The translations under genes were made by a program, and so were the position numbers. The notes below the pieces were generated by a model. The model saw only the letters and a program-made list of their open reading frames with translations, made no database searches and was not told the DNA's origin. A stretch of 64,000 bases of DNA from Straminergon stramineum (lineage: Eukaryota; Streptophyta; Bryopsida; Hypnales; Calliergonaceae). The stretch is taken from NCBI GenBank assembly GCA_963920665.1, contig OY987272.1, positions 15,505,001-15,569,000 of the forward strand, read 5' to 3'. Within the stretch, counting starts at the first letter, position 1, and every line of letters starts with the position of its first letter. Below are positions 1 through 10,418 of the stretch, one piece after another.

Positions 1-880
1 TCTCGTAATCACACAAAGGATGGCCACGAGTAAGAACTTGGAAAAGAGTTGAAAATTGTACTCCCTTCTTCTTGAACTCACCTTTCAAACTAGTAGTGAG
101 TTGATCAACCACACTCCACCCTTGCTTGTAGTTTGCCCACAGTCTGTATAACTTCACGTGCTTGCAATCCATCTTTATGAATGTATCTCCCTTCTTCATA
201 TGCTGGCACAATCACTACAAGAAAATGGGGGTATAAATGACTTGTCCACAATGACTCCACCGACAACAATCACTGCAAAATGAGTGGAAAATGACTATTT
301 TGCAGTGATTGTTGTCGGTGGAGTCATTATGGACAAGTCATTTATACCCCCATTTTCTTGTAGTGAATACACTACCTCTTCTACATATCCTCTAGCCTTT
401 GTGTTTTTCGAGATTATTAAGCTTAGGAACCATCACCTTCTTCCTTTCCATGATTGTTGTACAACTCTTGCAAATTACACCACTGAGAGCACCATTTGAA
501 TCAAATTCACCCTCCGCTAAGCAAATTTACACGCCCACATTTCTTGCCACCTCTACATGATTGTAGTGAGGCTTGTCTTGCTTCTCTTTTGTACATTGCC
601 AATAGCCCCTCCTTTCTTCCTCTTCCCCATCACGTAGTGCTTACCATCACTAGGTATCTCAGGTGCATTAGTAACTCTCGGGGACACTACAATATCTTTA
701 GTCAACAAATTGGGGTCAACTGGTCAGGACAATGATTGTGACAAGTACATCTCTGAAACATGCGTGAGGTTGCATCCATCAATTTCCATTGACAAGCTAC
801 CCAAAGGAGTGTTGGGGTTTGGCATGAGATACTTACCCATGCTGTTGCTATTTTGGCTAGAGCCAAAATATCAAACCCTG
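1..880 (-). pseudogene. Decayed zinc-finger/transposase-like coding region, cut by a hairpin element
   Basis: The minus strand reads like protein in several broken pieces. From about 206 down to 1 (running off the window) one open frame contains CKHVKLYRLWANYKQGW and then a Lys-rich stretch. On the other side of the inserted hairpin, about 500-380, a frame reads VICKSCTTIMERKKVMVPK followed by LNNLEKHKG, a Cys-x2-Cys plus His layout like BED-type zinc fingers of hAT-like proteins. From about 860 to 590 a further frame has a Lys/Arg-rich patch (GKRKKGGAIGNVQKRSK) and is broken by stop codons. The pieces lie in collinear order but in different frames. I infer a dead zinc-finger, possibly transposase-derived gene. 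The family is not certain, and a host ZBED-like gene is the alternative. Confidence 0.4.
213..365. mobile_element. Complete 153-bp CACTA-type MITE, near-perfect hairpin
   Basis: The element starts CACTACAAGAAAATGGGGG and ends with its reverse complement, the classic plant CACTA (En/Spm) terminus. The two arms, 213-280 and 298-365, are 68 bp each and differ at a single base that I can find, with a 17-nt loop. The trinucleotide AAT stands directly before (210-212) and directly after (366-368), the 3-bp target duplication expected for CACTA elements. It has no coding capacity. It lies inside the decayed minus-strand coding region. A transcript through it would fold into a long hairpin suited to small-RNA processing (inference). 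Confidence 0.92.
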
Positions 881-1860
881 AAGTTATTAGGTACTTTAAG
901 TCAAGGAGCCATTAGAACCTATACAACAAAAAAAATCAAAGAGCACTGCACAAAAACCAAGCACAAAACAACAACATACTAAAAGAGCACACAAAGACAA
1001 AGACCAAAGATTAGTCAAGTGCACAAGCAAAGTGAATAAGTAAGACAAGTAGAGTAAGTCAAATGAAAGCAAGCATATGAAACATCAATGTATAGGTAAA
1101 TAACAAGCAACATTGCAAGCAAAATCTGGGGGAGCAATTATTTTCAACGGCAACAATGAACCCTAGGCCACATTTTGCAATCACTATTCTACAATTGCCA
1201 ATAGCTACTTGCACTCCATTCACTCCCAAGAATTTCTCAGTCACCATTTCATAATTGTAGTGAATGTAAGGGAGACAATGTACGCCTCCAATATTTTTAC
1301 AACAACTTGGAAGTGGCGCATTGGAATGTCAATAATCAAATCACCAAAGTATATTGTTTTCAAACTTGAATAATGACCAAACATCGAAGGCACACATCTC
1401 AAGAATTAAGACTATCAAGATTCAAGAACCCTAAGGACATGAAGGTACGGATGCCACCATGAATCCTTGACGGCAATGAGCCCAATGCCTATTGAAGCTA
1501 AAATGCACCAAGTACAAGCAACATTAATGCAAAGTTGCAAATCCTAAAGAGAATGAGTAGGGATGTAGCTACATGAGGACAAAAGGGGGAGGAGCACGTC
1601 ACAAGTACCACTGGTGAAATGAAGGGCATGGATGTCGCTACTATGCTCAATTTTGACGGCCTAGCTAGTGCCAACACAATGGTGATTTCCAAACCCTAGC
1701 CAACAAATGCAACACAGGGATTGGATGAATACCAAGTTCTGCCAATAAATAGACTATTGCATGGGTACTTTTTCGAAAATCTATCTTTTCAATTTTTTTT
1801 AACTATGTACATTTAGCCAAACATTTTTGGGGGGTAGAATTCTAACACAAATTAGCCAGT
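881..1860. other. Intergenic stretch with no supported gene
   Basis: Only short chance frames are seen. The segment around 1184-1263 starts CACTA and ends TAGTG but does not fold back and shows no clear target duplication, so I do not call an element there. Confidence 0.5.
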
Positions 1861-2089
1861 TTAACCCATAAATGTCGACAAGGATGTTTTGTATCTAATG
1901 GATGATAAATAATCTTCCTATGTAAGACATAATTGCAATTGTTCATCCTTGAAATTTTGTACATAAAGAAGAGATCTTGCACAATAATTTGACCTCCAAT
2001 GACTATTTTTGGATTTTATAAAGTAGATGATGTCACACGGTTCCAAAAGGGAGGATTTCCACGGTCACCAGTCCGTCCTTTAAGGGTTA
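1861..2089 (+). mobile_element. Family A TTAA-terminal MITE, copy A1 (about 230 bp)
   Basis: It starts TTAACCCATAAATGTCGAC and ends GTCCTTTAAGGGTTA, closely matching copy A3 at 59780-60009 along its whole length, including the shared inner blocks TTTGACCTCCAATGA and AGTAGATGATGTCAC. The right TTAA has decayed to TTAG. It is non-coding. A second family A-like end (CCCGTCCTTCCACTGGGTTAA) lies just downstream at about 2104-2124, suggesting repeated insertion at this site. Confidence 0.75.
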
Positions 2090-2213
2090 GAGATCACTGG
2101 TGGTCATGGGCCCGTCCTTCCACTGGGTTAACTGCTATGTTTTCAATGCACGCGAGTGAGGTCAACAGGCTCCTTTGCGTTCATTTTCTTCCGTGGTTTC
2201 CTGTTTTCCTAAT

Positions 2214-3571
2214 TTAACCCTTAAACGCCGACGTGGACGTTTGGTGTCCGATGGATGACAAAAACATCGATTGCTGAATGTTAGACGAACGTTTTTCATC
2301 CAATTTTTTGGGGATAGTGATCGCGTAGTCGTTCTGCATCATACAAAGCAGAAAATAGCCTCCTTGCCTGCATTCATTTTTTTAGAAAGCCTCATTTGTG
2401 AGAAGACGGTTCACAGATTCATGTACACGGTGTTAGGTCTTATGCTGCCCTCCTTGTAATTTTCATGAGGGCAACATGCAATAGTCAGTTACGCAAATTC
2501 AGACAATCCGATTTTATTGTGCGGGCACGTTGTCAAATCACTGTTATGGGCAGCTTCCATGTCAACAGATCCGGAATGTGGCTGTTGCCATGCCTCTTAC
2601 TGTTCACAGCCGTCTTCAAGCTGAACACTTGGAAAAGCAAGAGTTTCTATTATTATCAAGAAATTGAAAGGCGCCCACCTAAATTTGGAATGCCTTCTTC
2701 TTGCACCAAGTTCGGTAAGGCACTTTCACAAACCACACAAACTTGAATGAGGTAGTGCCGCTTTTCTTGCAGAACAACCTCTTGTTGCTCCTTTTCCTGC
2801 TTCGAACAACCTCCTGTATGGGATTGATGATTGCTCCATTGCACCGAACATGAAGGCGCTTGTTGTTTTCAACTTTCAAATGTTTCAGTTTCTGCTCTTC
2901 CAATGTGGAGTTCGTCGATTTGGTAGGGAAGTTTTGGTTCTACTTTGATGTCACAATCACTACACGAGCATTGACATATTTGACAACAGGTTAGTGGAAC
3001 TCGAGGGTTTCCTACATGCAAACAACATCCGAATTACCTATGTTCAATATAAGAAATATTTTGTTGAACACATGGTTCTAAGAAGTTTGTCTGTCTTCGG
3101 GAAATAGATTCATACAAGTTTTGAGAACAATCTCATTGAAGTCAATGAGAACAAATCTGTCGTACCTGATACATCGACAGGCTGTTCTTGAGAAATCGCT
3201 CAGAATTTGGGCACATGGATTAGCATTCACATGGACTAGCAGTAACGTACATGACGAACAACAAGACGTACATAAAATTGAACTAGTGATTGAGAAACAA
3301 GGGTAGAGGAGTTCCAGTCACTGTAGCAAGGGAATATAGCCATTACGGGGGAATCAATGCTTCACGACATGCGACAAGGGCCTTTGAAGGTTGAGATGTG
3401 TCTATTTTTATTGTTCCAGCTATTGCGAAGGCCGGGCAGCCCGACTACTGAACTGGCGCGCTACTGTTCACAATGCAGAAACAGGGCCTTTCCCCCGCGG
3501 TCTGCGCTCTTTTCACCACTGTTCACAGACCGGTTTTCCCCACGGCGACCAGTCCGTCGTTTAAGGGTTAA
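2214..3571. mobile_element. Long family A element, 1358 bp, TTAA/CCCTTAAACG termini
   Basis: The left end reads TTAACCCTTAAACGCCGAC. The right end, reverse complemented, reads TTAACCCTTAAACGACGGAC, a 14-bp perfect inverted repeat including the TTAA. The first ~50 bp and last ~35 bp match the 230-bp family A copies, but the interior is about 1.1 kb longer and less AT-rich. It is therefore a candidate for the longer parent from which the A MITEs were deleted. No intact transposase is present; decayed coding-like segments are listed separately. It ends about 420 bp before the start codon of the sugar-transporter gene. Confidence 0.65.
2640..3037 (-). pseudogene. Possible decayed coding segments inside the long family A element
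   Basis: On the minus strand one frame has a Cys cluster, LTCCQICQCSCSDCDIKVEP, then a stop. A second frame runs through RSRKRSNKRLFCKKSG, and a third continues as FVCVVCESALPNL with a Cys-x2-Cys. PiggyBac transposases end in a Cys-rich domain, and this remnant lies near one end of a TTAA element, so a dead transposase tail is conceivable. The spacing of the cysteines does not match well enough to assert it, and no catalytic Asp block could be found. Confidence 0.2.
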
Positions 3572-3988
3572 TAAACCGTTTGCATGCGTTTTGTCTGAAC
3601 TGTAGAACCCTTCGCCATAACCAGGCTTGGACGTGGCCCCTCCCCTCTCACTCCACCTTGCACAGCAGCTTGCACCTTCCTTCTCACACGCTTCGTCAAG
3701 CTTCTCCCTTCTCGTCCACCTTTCCTGCCACTTTTCTCTGTAATCACTGCTTTGATTCCGTCTTCTCCGATTCTATCAATTGCCATGGCCCACACACTCT
3801 TCAAGATTAGGGGCGTTGACGATCGAGTGGGTGTGTCAATTTGGGCCGACGATGCAGTAGCTCATGATCTGCTCCGTATTGACAGAGATTGCGCCAATTG
3901 ATTGCCAGGCGCTTGACTGTTTTGATAACAGATTTCGGATTGTACACAATTGTGGTTTTGTCTTCTCTGTTGCCCTGGTTTGAGAGAG
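3572..3988 (+). promoter_or_regulatory. Probable promoter and 5' leader of the sugar-transporter gene
   Basis: The segment begins right after the TTAA element. GACGTGGC at 3630-3637 is an ACGT-core (G-box/ABRE-like) bZIP site. A pyrimidine-rich tract follows at about 3638-3745, typical of plant transcript leaders. I see no clear TATA box. The leader may contain an unspliced intron, which cannot be decided from sequence alone. Confidence 0.4.
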
Positions 3989-5506
3989 ATGGAGTTTGTT
4001 GGGGAAGTCACGAATGAAATGCAGAGGAGGAAGAACGACTTGGAGCAAGACGACGGCGCTTTGGACCCCTTGTTGTCGCCCGAATTCGAGAGGGAGCCTT
4101 ACCGATGGACTTCCGTGGCGCTCCCGTTTCTGTTTCCGGCATTGGCAGGGCTTTTGTACGGTTACGACATCGGTGCGACTTCCGGCGCCGCGGTCTCGAT
4201 CGCGTCGCCTACTCTCAGTGGAACGGATTGGTACGATTTGACGTCGTTGCAGATGGGATTGGTGGTGAGTGGTTCGCTCTACGGCGCCCTGCTTGGTGCA
4301 ATTGTGGCGTTCAAGATTGCGGATGACCTCGGTCGGCGGAAGGAGCTCATCGTGGCCGCGACGACGTACATTCTTGGTGCTCTCGTGACTTCGTTGGCGC
4401 CCTCGCTTGCGATCGTTATTCTTGGGAGGTTGATTTTCGGAATTGGAATTGGCCTGTCGATGCACGCGGCGCCTTTGTACATTGCGGAGACGGCGCCTAG
4501 CGGAATTCGTGGCACGCTGGTGTCGCTCAAGGAGGCGCTCATCGTCGGGGGGATGTTGTTAGGGTACTTCGTCGGGTGGGCCAAGATTGACACAGTTGGC
4601 GGGTGGAGGTTCATGTTCGGGTTTGCGACCCCCATCGCGGCGATTGTCGGCGTCGGCATGTGGTGGCTTCCCCCTTCACCTCGGTGGCTGCTCCTCCGCG
4701 CCGTGCAAGGGAACGGCGTGGAAGACGACCTCAAGTACCACGCCTCTATCGCACACCGCCGTCTCAAGGGTATGAACTACTGCACGAAAGAGCGTGCTGA
4801 ATACGAAATGGAAGAAACCTGGCAAGCATTGCAACTCGCGTGCCAAGGCGAAGACGGCTGCGTCACGTTCACGGAGCTTTTCCAAGGGGTGAACATGAAG
4901 GCGCTCAAGATCGCCGCGGGGCTCGTCTTCTTTCAACAATTCACGGGGCAGCCCAGCGTGCTTTACTACGCGGCTCCCATTTTACGAAGCGCAGGATTCT
5001 CCATGGCCTCGGATGCAACTGAGCTCGCTGTGTTGCTTGGGTTCTTCAAGCTTCTCATGACGGTCGTGGCAGTGCTTTATGTCGACAAGCTTGGACGCCG
5101 TCCGCTGCTAATTGGCGGAGTGACGGGACTCGCAGTCAGTTTGGTCATACTATCTACTTACTTCTCCCTGCTCAAGGGGTTTCCGTATCTTGCTGTGGCG
5201 GCGCTTCTGCTATACGTGGGATGCTACCAAATCTCGTTTGGTCCGATCTCATGGCTCATGGTTTCGGAAATTTTTCCACTTCGGACTAGAGGACGTGCGC
5301 TCAGTGTTACGAGCTTGATCAATTTCGGCTCCAATGCTGTCGTCGCCTTGGCATTCGCTCCGTTGCAGCAACTGGTGGGTGATACATGCACTTTTATCAT
5401 TTTTGGGATAGTCAGTGTGATTGCGCTCATGTTTATTGTTACAACTGTTCCTGAGACGAAGGGCTTGAGTCTAGAGCAAATTGAGGCTAAGTTGCTGTCT
5501 AGCTAG
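3989..5506 (+). CDS. MFS sugar transporter, vacuolar glucose / D-xylose-symporter-like
   Basis: This gene encodes a 505-residue, twelve-helix major-facilitator sugar transporter of the plant VGT1/xylose-symporter-like group. Visible family marks, in order, are FLFPALAGLLYGYDIGATS (47-65, TM1), ADDLGRRKE (111-119, loop 2-3), GRLIFGIGIGLSMHAAPLY (146-164), ETAPSGIRG (167-175), PPSPRWLLLRA (228-238), FFQQFTGQPSVLYYAAPIL (314-332, sugar-binding QQ..GQ), VDKLGRRPLL (365-374), VSEIFPLRTRGRA (425-437) and VPETKGLSLEQIE (487-499). The length matches the family (about 500). I chose ATG 3989 because the frame extends 13 codons further but without an ATG. The acidic N-terminus carries a DPLL leucine pair, so tonoplast sorting is possible (inference). 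The coding region is uninterrupted, although Arabidopsis relatives have many introns, which points to intron loss or a retrocopy. Substrate and membrane are inferred from family, not shown. Confidence 0.93.
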   Translation: MEFVGEVTNEMQRRKNDLEQDDGALDPLLSPEFEREPYRWTSVALPFLFPALAGLLYGYDIGATSGAAVSIASPTLSGTDWYDLTSLQMGLVVSGSLYGALLGAIVAFKIADDLGRRKELIVAATTYILGALVTSLAPSLAIVILGRLIFGIGIGLSMHAAPLYIAETAPSGIRGTLVSLKEALIVGGMLLGYFVGWAKIDTVGGWRFMFGFATPIAAIVGVGMWWLPPSPRWLLLRAVQGNGVEDDLKYHASIAHRRLKGMNYCTKERAEYEMEETWQALQLACQGEDGCVTFTELFQGVNMKALKIAAGLVFFQQFTGQPSVLYYAAPILRSAGFSMASDATELAVLLGFFKLLMTVVAVLYVDKLGRRPLLIGGVTGLAVSLVILSTYFSLLKGFPYLAVAALLLYVGCYQISFGPISWLMVSEIFPLRTRGRALSVTSLINFGSNAVVALAFAPLQQLVGDTCTFIIFGIVSVIALMFIVTTVPETKGLSLEQIEAKLLSS

Positions 5507-6473
5507 ATAGGTAGATTCTTTACATGAGGTAGACTGCGTTACAGATGTTAATACGACATTCAGTAGAATTTTTTTTAACTTAGATCTTGTACAATTAATT
5601 AGATGATCATGATGTGAAGTTTTACCATAGAAGAACATATGCCACCATTACTCTATGTGCTCATACACGTCGAGCCCACTAATTGTTGGCACTTTGAAAA
5701 ATTAGAATACTCTGCACAGATGATCTCTGAGCTTCATTCAGTGGTTCAGTATTTGACCATTTGTGTGTCAAAGTCTTCCACTTCTCATGATTTAGAGTTT
5801 GTCCGACGAAAACCTTTGTTATGTAGCTCATCCGTCACCATGCGACATCAAAGTTCTCCGAGGGTTGTGCAATACTAAAGTGAATACAGGAAACCAAGAG
5901 TCTTGGGAGTCAAATGACTATGGATTTCTTCTAATGGCGAATGGTCGAAGTTTCTCGAATGTTCATGCTGTACAATGTGAACCAATTACTACGTCAAGGA
6001 TTCGGACCTATTGTTCTGAACTAGGGCCTAGAACGATTGAGCAAAGATACTAGAACCTCCTGTGTTTTCCACTAAATGTGAATTATTTGAGATTTTTATT
6101 TTAAGTTGAAGAGCCGCGGTAGGTTTGTGATGGTTTAATACTCCAACGTAGGTCAAGCATGCATTTGAACACGGCTCCAATTTTGGAGCCAGTTCCGGCA
6201 GAAATTGGGCCAGAAATTGAGCAAGAAGTGCAATGTGATGATGAGTGTTAAAAGCACTTCATTTCTTGACTTGGGCTCCAAGCTTTTGGTGCCATTTTGC
6301 TAAGTAGACGTCTACATTATCCAGGAGCAAAGTGAACCTGGGTCTTGATGTAAAGCTTCTGGACTCGATTCCAACACTCCTAGCAATCCTATCTGTCAAA
6401 ATTCGGTGGTGTAGTATCAAGCATATGAGGGGTTGAGGGGCTCTCGTAAATGCGAAGCAGGCCTAACGTCATG
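5507..6473. other. 3' flank of the sugar-transporter gene and intergenic DNA
   Basis: The stop codon is followed by AT-rich, probably untranslated DNA. No AATAAA that I could assign with confidence and no further gene are seen. The short frames near 5640-6050 have no recognisable protein features. Confidence 0.5.
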
Positions 6474-6501
6474 TGACGTAACGTTGACGGCATACATGAC
6501 G
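6474..6501. promoter_or_regulatory. Cluster of TGACG (as-1-like) motifs
   Basis: TGACG occurs three times in 28 bp (6474-6478, 6485-6489, 6497-6501), embedded in overlapping ACGT palindromes (GTGACGTAACGTTGACGG, then ATGACGTTACGTAGACGG). Paired TGACG motifs bind TGA-type bZIP factors. The surrounding ~120 bp is clearly richer in G+C than its flanks. No gene starts nearby, so a regulatory role is speculative. Confidence 0.3.
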
Positions 6502-6559
6502 TTACGTAGACGGCAAGCTCCGGTTCGAATCAATGAACGGGGAGAATCCGGCGGGTAGT

Positions 6560-8390
6560 AGAGAATAAGCTGAGTGAAATCAGTAAATTACGATCTGACC
6601 GCCTTAGTTAGTTTCAATATTTTAGGTCGTATAACCAAACAGAAAACTAGGAAATGAACCGCACATGAAAAAGAAGCAATGGTTTTTCATCCTCTCCTTC
6701 AAGAATAATTGGATCTTAACTGCTCTATACAAGTTCCTGCCAATCCTAGCTAAGTAGCCCAAGTGTATGGTCGATGAGAACTGGTTCTCACATTCAAAAT
6801 TCAAGATTTCATTCAAAAGCAGTAAAAAATTATCCAACAATTATCACACTGAGATTCAATAGTCATTTATTGTAGTTGTTAAGTTATGTGGTGGGAAAAC
6901 AAGCTCTTTAAACAAGTAAGGTGGGAGAAGATAAAATAACCCTTTTGGGATATGTAAACTAAGATTAGTAGAAGCTCAACTGTTCCTAGTAAAGTCAAAA
7001 GCAAGAATTGTGTTCCAAATTAAAATTTCATACCTCATTTAGACATAGTAGAATAAATTTTTTCAAAATACTTTGAATTAAGTTAATGTAAAAAATCAAA
7101 TTAACTTTCATCTACAAAAATCCGTTTGAGATTTCAAGACTCCAAGCAAAAATTATGGACAAAGCTTAGAGTTAGATTTGAAGGGACATTTTTTTGATAT
7201 TTTCAAACATCCTCTCTAAATGTTGTCTATAAAGTTTTTTTGGAGGCTCAAAATGACAAATGGGGTTTTGGAGATGAAACTTAGTTTGACTTCCCAACTT
7301 TTCTTGGCTTAAAGAATTTTAGAAAAGTTATGTTATTATGTCCAAATGAGGTCTAAAGTTTTGTTTTGAACACAATTCTTGTAGTTTTGACAATGATTAG
7401 TCAAACTCTCATCTTCAAATTGTCCTATAGCCTTTGAGGATCCATGATGAACAATGGATTTCATTATAAAAATGACTTCTTTACTCTACATTCTCATCAA
7501 ATGTCAATGAAGTAATTCCTTCACTTTCCCATCACTTTCCCATTCAACTCAATGGATTATTATTGGATTCTTTGGATTTTTAAGAAACCATCTTTGCATT
7601 TATTTGTAGATTTGGTTGTTTAGTCCCAAAATTAGTAGAAGAATTTGGTACCTTTTTATTCTTTAATTAGATCCAAATATATTGTCGAAGTATGGTAGTC
7701 TACAAATTGCCTTCAACTTAGTATTTGAGCCGCATCATATCTTATTTGTCAAATTTTCAACTCATTGCTTTTGAAAACTTAAAAAAGAATTACTGGAATG
7801 CAAAAAAAATAGTTTTTTTACTAAATTAAATGACTAAGCTTAGGCAAAAAACAAATAACTACAAGGAACCATTGAATGACATGTAAAAAGACTAACAACA
7901 AAAAACTAAGTGACCTTATAAACTCTTTGTTTATTGGTTTAGATCATGTGAATCCATGCAATCAATTCATGCAAAATTGGTAGCTTACTCACGTGGAATG
8001 GATGAAAAACAATGAATTTTTGGAAAACATGTAGACAAATGTAAGAGAAGGCATAACAATGTTAACCCATGCATAGGGGGTCCTTTTGCTCCTTCAAAAT
8101 GCAAGAGCTTCAAATATTAGGGGTATTCAACACCTTCTTCACTACATGCCTATTCTTCAAAGAATGGAGACGCTGCAGCTCTCCATTAGCTTCCCCAGGG
8201 CTCTCTAGAAGACTATATTCTTCTTTTGTGAAATCTTCTCCACATCCATTATTTTGCTCAAAAGGTGAATATTGGATGTGAAGAAGATCTCTTTGAAGAT
8301 TTTTTCACTCCTCCATAGCTCACTTTCACCTTACTTACCACCTCTTGATGTTACATCCCGAGTTTCACTCTAGCATTTCCATTTTGCACC
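6560..8390. other. AT-rich intergenic DNA without a gene
   Basis: This is low-complexity AT-rich sequence with short chance frames only. No terminal repeats or coding segments could be supported. Confidence 0.5.
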
Positions 8391-8395
8391 TTTGT

Positions 8396-8560
8396 CGTGT
8401 ATTCTAGAGAACTTATACATTTTGTGCCTTCATCGAGTGATTTAAGGAGCTTGCCTTTTCTATGAGTACTACGTGCCTTCTACATCTAGAGAGCTTGCGC
8501 ATTTTGTGCGTCTATCTAGAGAGCTTGCGCATTTTGTGCGTCCATCCAAAGAGCTTGCAC
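8396..8560. repeat. Short tandem repeat, 30-bp unit
   Basis: Two near-identical copies of a 30-bp unit (CTAGAGAGCTTGCGCATTTT plus a GTGCGTCTAT-type tail) occupy about 8483-8542, with a partial third copy after it and diverged copies before it from about 8396. The period is a multiple of three, so one plus frame reads SRELAHFVR repeatedly and the minus frame reads another repeat. I see no start, partner exon or homology that would make it a gene. Confidence 0.6.
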
Positions 8561-8892
8561 TGGTAAATTTCATTTTCAAATTCTCCATTGGCTCATTCTC
8601 CTCACCAACAAAAGGAGTGTCACATTGTCTTCTTGTTTTTTGGCTTCTAATTGGCTCATTTTTTCTCTCCACAACTTCTCATTCTTCTTAGAAATTTCAT
8701 TTTGAGAGAAGGTGTGACTACCCCTATTGTCACTCTCTACAAGGCAAGAGTTATCAGGGATGGGTTTATTGCCTATTTGCTCCATAGAAACTAGCACTTG
8801 ACTTAGACCCAATCTTGCTTAAAATTTTTGAAAATAAAAAATGAATAAAGTTGTTTTTCATCAAATAAATGAATGATTTTCCTTTTTTCAAG

Positions 8893-9030
8893 TTAACCCT
8901 CCAAGAACCATATGGTTGTTGAACAACCAATTGAAAATTTATTCAGGTTCTTAGAAAGTCAATTTTGAATGGATTTTTCTAAAAATTTGACACCGAGTGT
9001 GGAGATGTACTCCTTCACTGAAAACCTAAA
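8893..9030 (+). repeat. Partial family C terminus
   Basis: It begins TTAACCCTCCAAGAACC and shares the block AATTGAAAATTTA...GGTTC..AGTCAATTTTG..TGGATTTT with the starts of the family C copies at 32260 and 42671. The rest of the element is missing or unrecognisable. Confidence 0.45.
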
Positions 9031-9273
9031 CCCTTTAGTATTATGGGAAGAGATATTCCAATCACTTGGGGACTAGGAGATGACATTGAAGGTTGTTAAG
9101 TAATGTTATTAGTGTTTGCCATTGAATTGGGTTGTTTTTTGCTGAAAAAGATTTCATTTATTATGAATTTTAGAAGTATATGCTCTCCAAGTATTTCAAT
9201 TAAACATGGCTTGTACAACAATCTATTGATTTCCGAAATCTCCCTAGAACCTGGAGAAGAAGATGAAGGCATG

Positions 9274-10418
9274 TTAACTCCTAAAGGTTTTTGACTATGT
9301 TTTCACCAAAAATGCTCCAAAATTACGATTTCTAGTACAAGTACCAAATTTTAGAAAAACAACATTTCTAGACACATGTGATTGTAGGATTTTGTAGTAT
9401 GCTAGTTTAGAGAAGATGTGAAAAAAATTTCAAAATTTTTCACTATATAGATTGCAAGATATTAGGGTTTGAAGTGACAGAAATCCTTTCTAAAACTAGG
9501 TAGCTCTACTTCACAAGGTCACATTTGTATGAAAAAATGTCCAAAATGATGGTGTTTCTTTGGATTCATTCTTCAAAGTAAGTTTTCAACATGCTTGAAA
9601 ATTTTCAGATCATTTGGAATTGTACAACACATAGGAAAAAAATAACAAGTCAAAAGAAGTAGAAATTGATTCAAAATAGAGAATTATTAAGAATTTAGTT
9701 ATGGAATTGAAAATTGACAATCACAATGGTTGTAATATTCAATGTCTAGGAAGAACCAACAGCTAGTTCAAAGTTAGCCAGTGGAATTAGTGAAAAAATA
9801 GTTGCAATTTGAAAACATTGGCAAAAAATTGATAGAAAAAACAAAAAAATTGATATTGAATAGAAAATAAAGAAAATAACTTGACTCTATACTTGAAAAA
9901 CCGATTCAATTTGAGAATTGAAGGAAAACAACCAATAAAACTCAAAAAACTTTCCGAACAATGGTAATGTTGTATTAAATAATATAAATCCGATGATTTT
10001 ATTTTTTTCCAAAATATTTAAAATTGAGTTCAATAAAGGACTTCAAAGTTTATTTTAGAGTAGAAAATCCATAACTATCCTCAAACTAAAACTCCTCATA
10101 ACTTTCATCTCATTAATCAAAATAGAATGATTAAAAGCTTTCCATGTATATAGAAATCTTAAAAACCAATTTCAAATTTTTATTTTTAAGAATAATGATT
10201 TTTTAAGAATTTTTTTGAGCTGCCTAGGCTACTTGCCAAACAATGAAAATTGCATATTATGCAATAACTTTTTAACCACGTAGTCAAAAGTTATGAAAAT
10301 TGTTGCCCCCTAAAGCTCCTCCTTAGGCACATTTTATGTGAAAATTTCAGAAAAAACAAAACTCCATTCATAGTGAGTTGCCCAAATTATCATGAATTCA
10401 TTTCATACAAGGGGTTAG
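9274..10418 (-). mobile_element. Family B TTAA-terminal element, copy B1
   Basis: This is a reverse-orientation copy starting TTAACTCCTAAAGG and ending near AGGGGTTAG (decayed TTAA). It aligns with B2 (25283) through blocks such as GACTATGTTTTCACCAAAAA, TAGATTGCAAGATATTAG and TCATTTGGAATTGTACAACA. It is about 200 bp longer than B2-B4 because of an unrelated AT-rich insertion at about 9745-9960. It is non-coding. Confidence 0.7.

Noticed and set aside
1184..1263. Segment beginning CACTA and ending TAGTG
   Set aside because: No foldback, ends do not match beyond a few bases, no target duplication.
2679..2903. Firm call of a piggyBac transposase C-terminal domain
   Set aside because: Cys spacing is only loosely similar, the frame changes twice, and no catalytic region is visible; kept only as a low-confidence note.
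4279..4767. Long minus-strand frame opposite the sugar-transporter gene
   Set aside because: It is a mirror of the GC-rich sense codons, with no independent motif.
6511..6521. tRNA T-loop-like GGTTCGAATC
   Set aside because: The flanking bases do not form a T stem, and no acceptor or anticodon arm can be drawn at the right distances.
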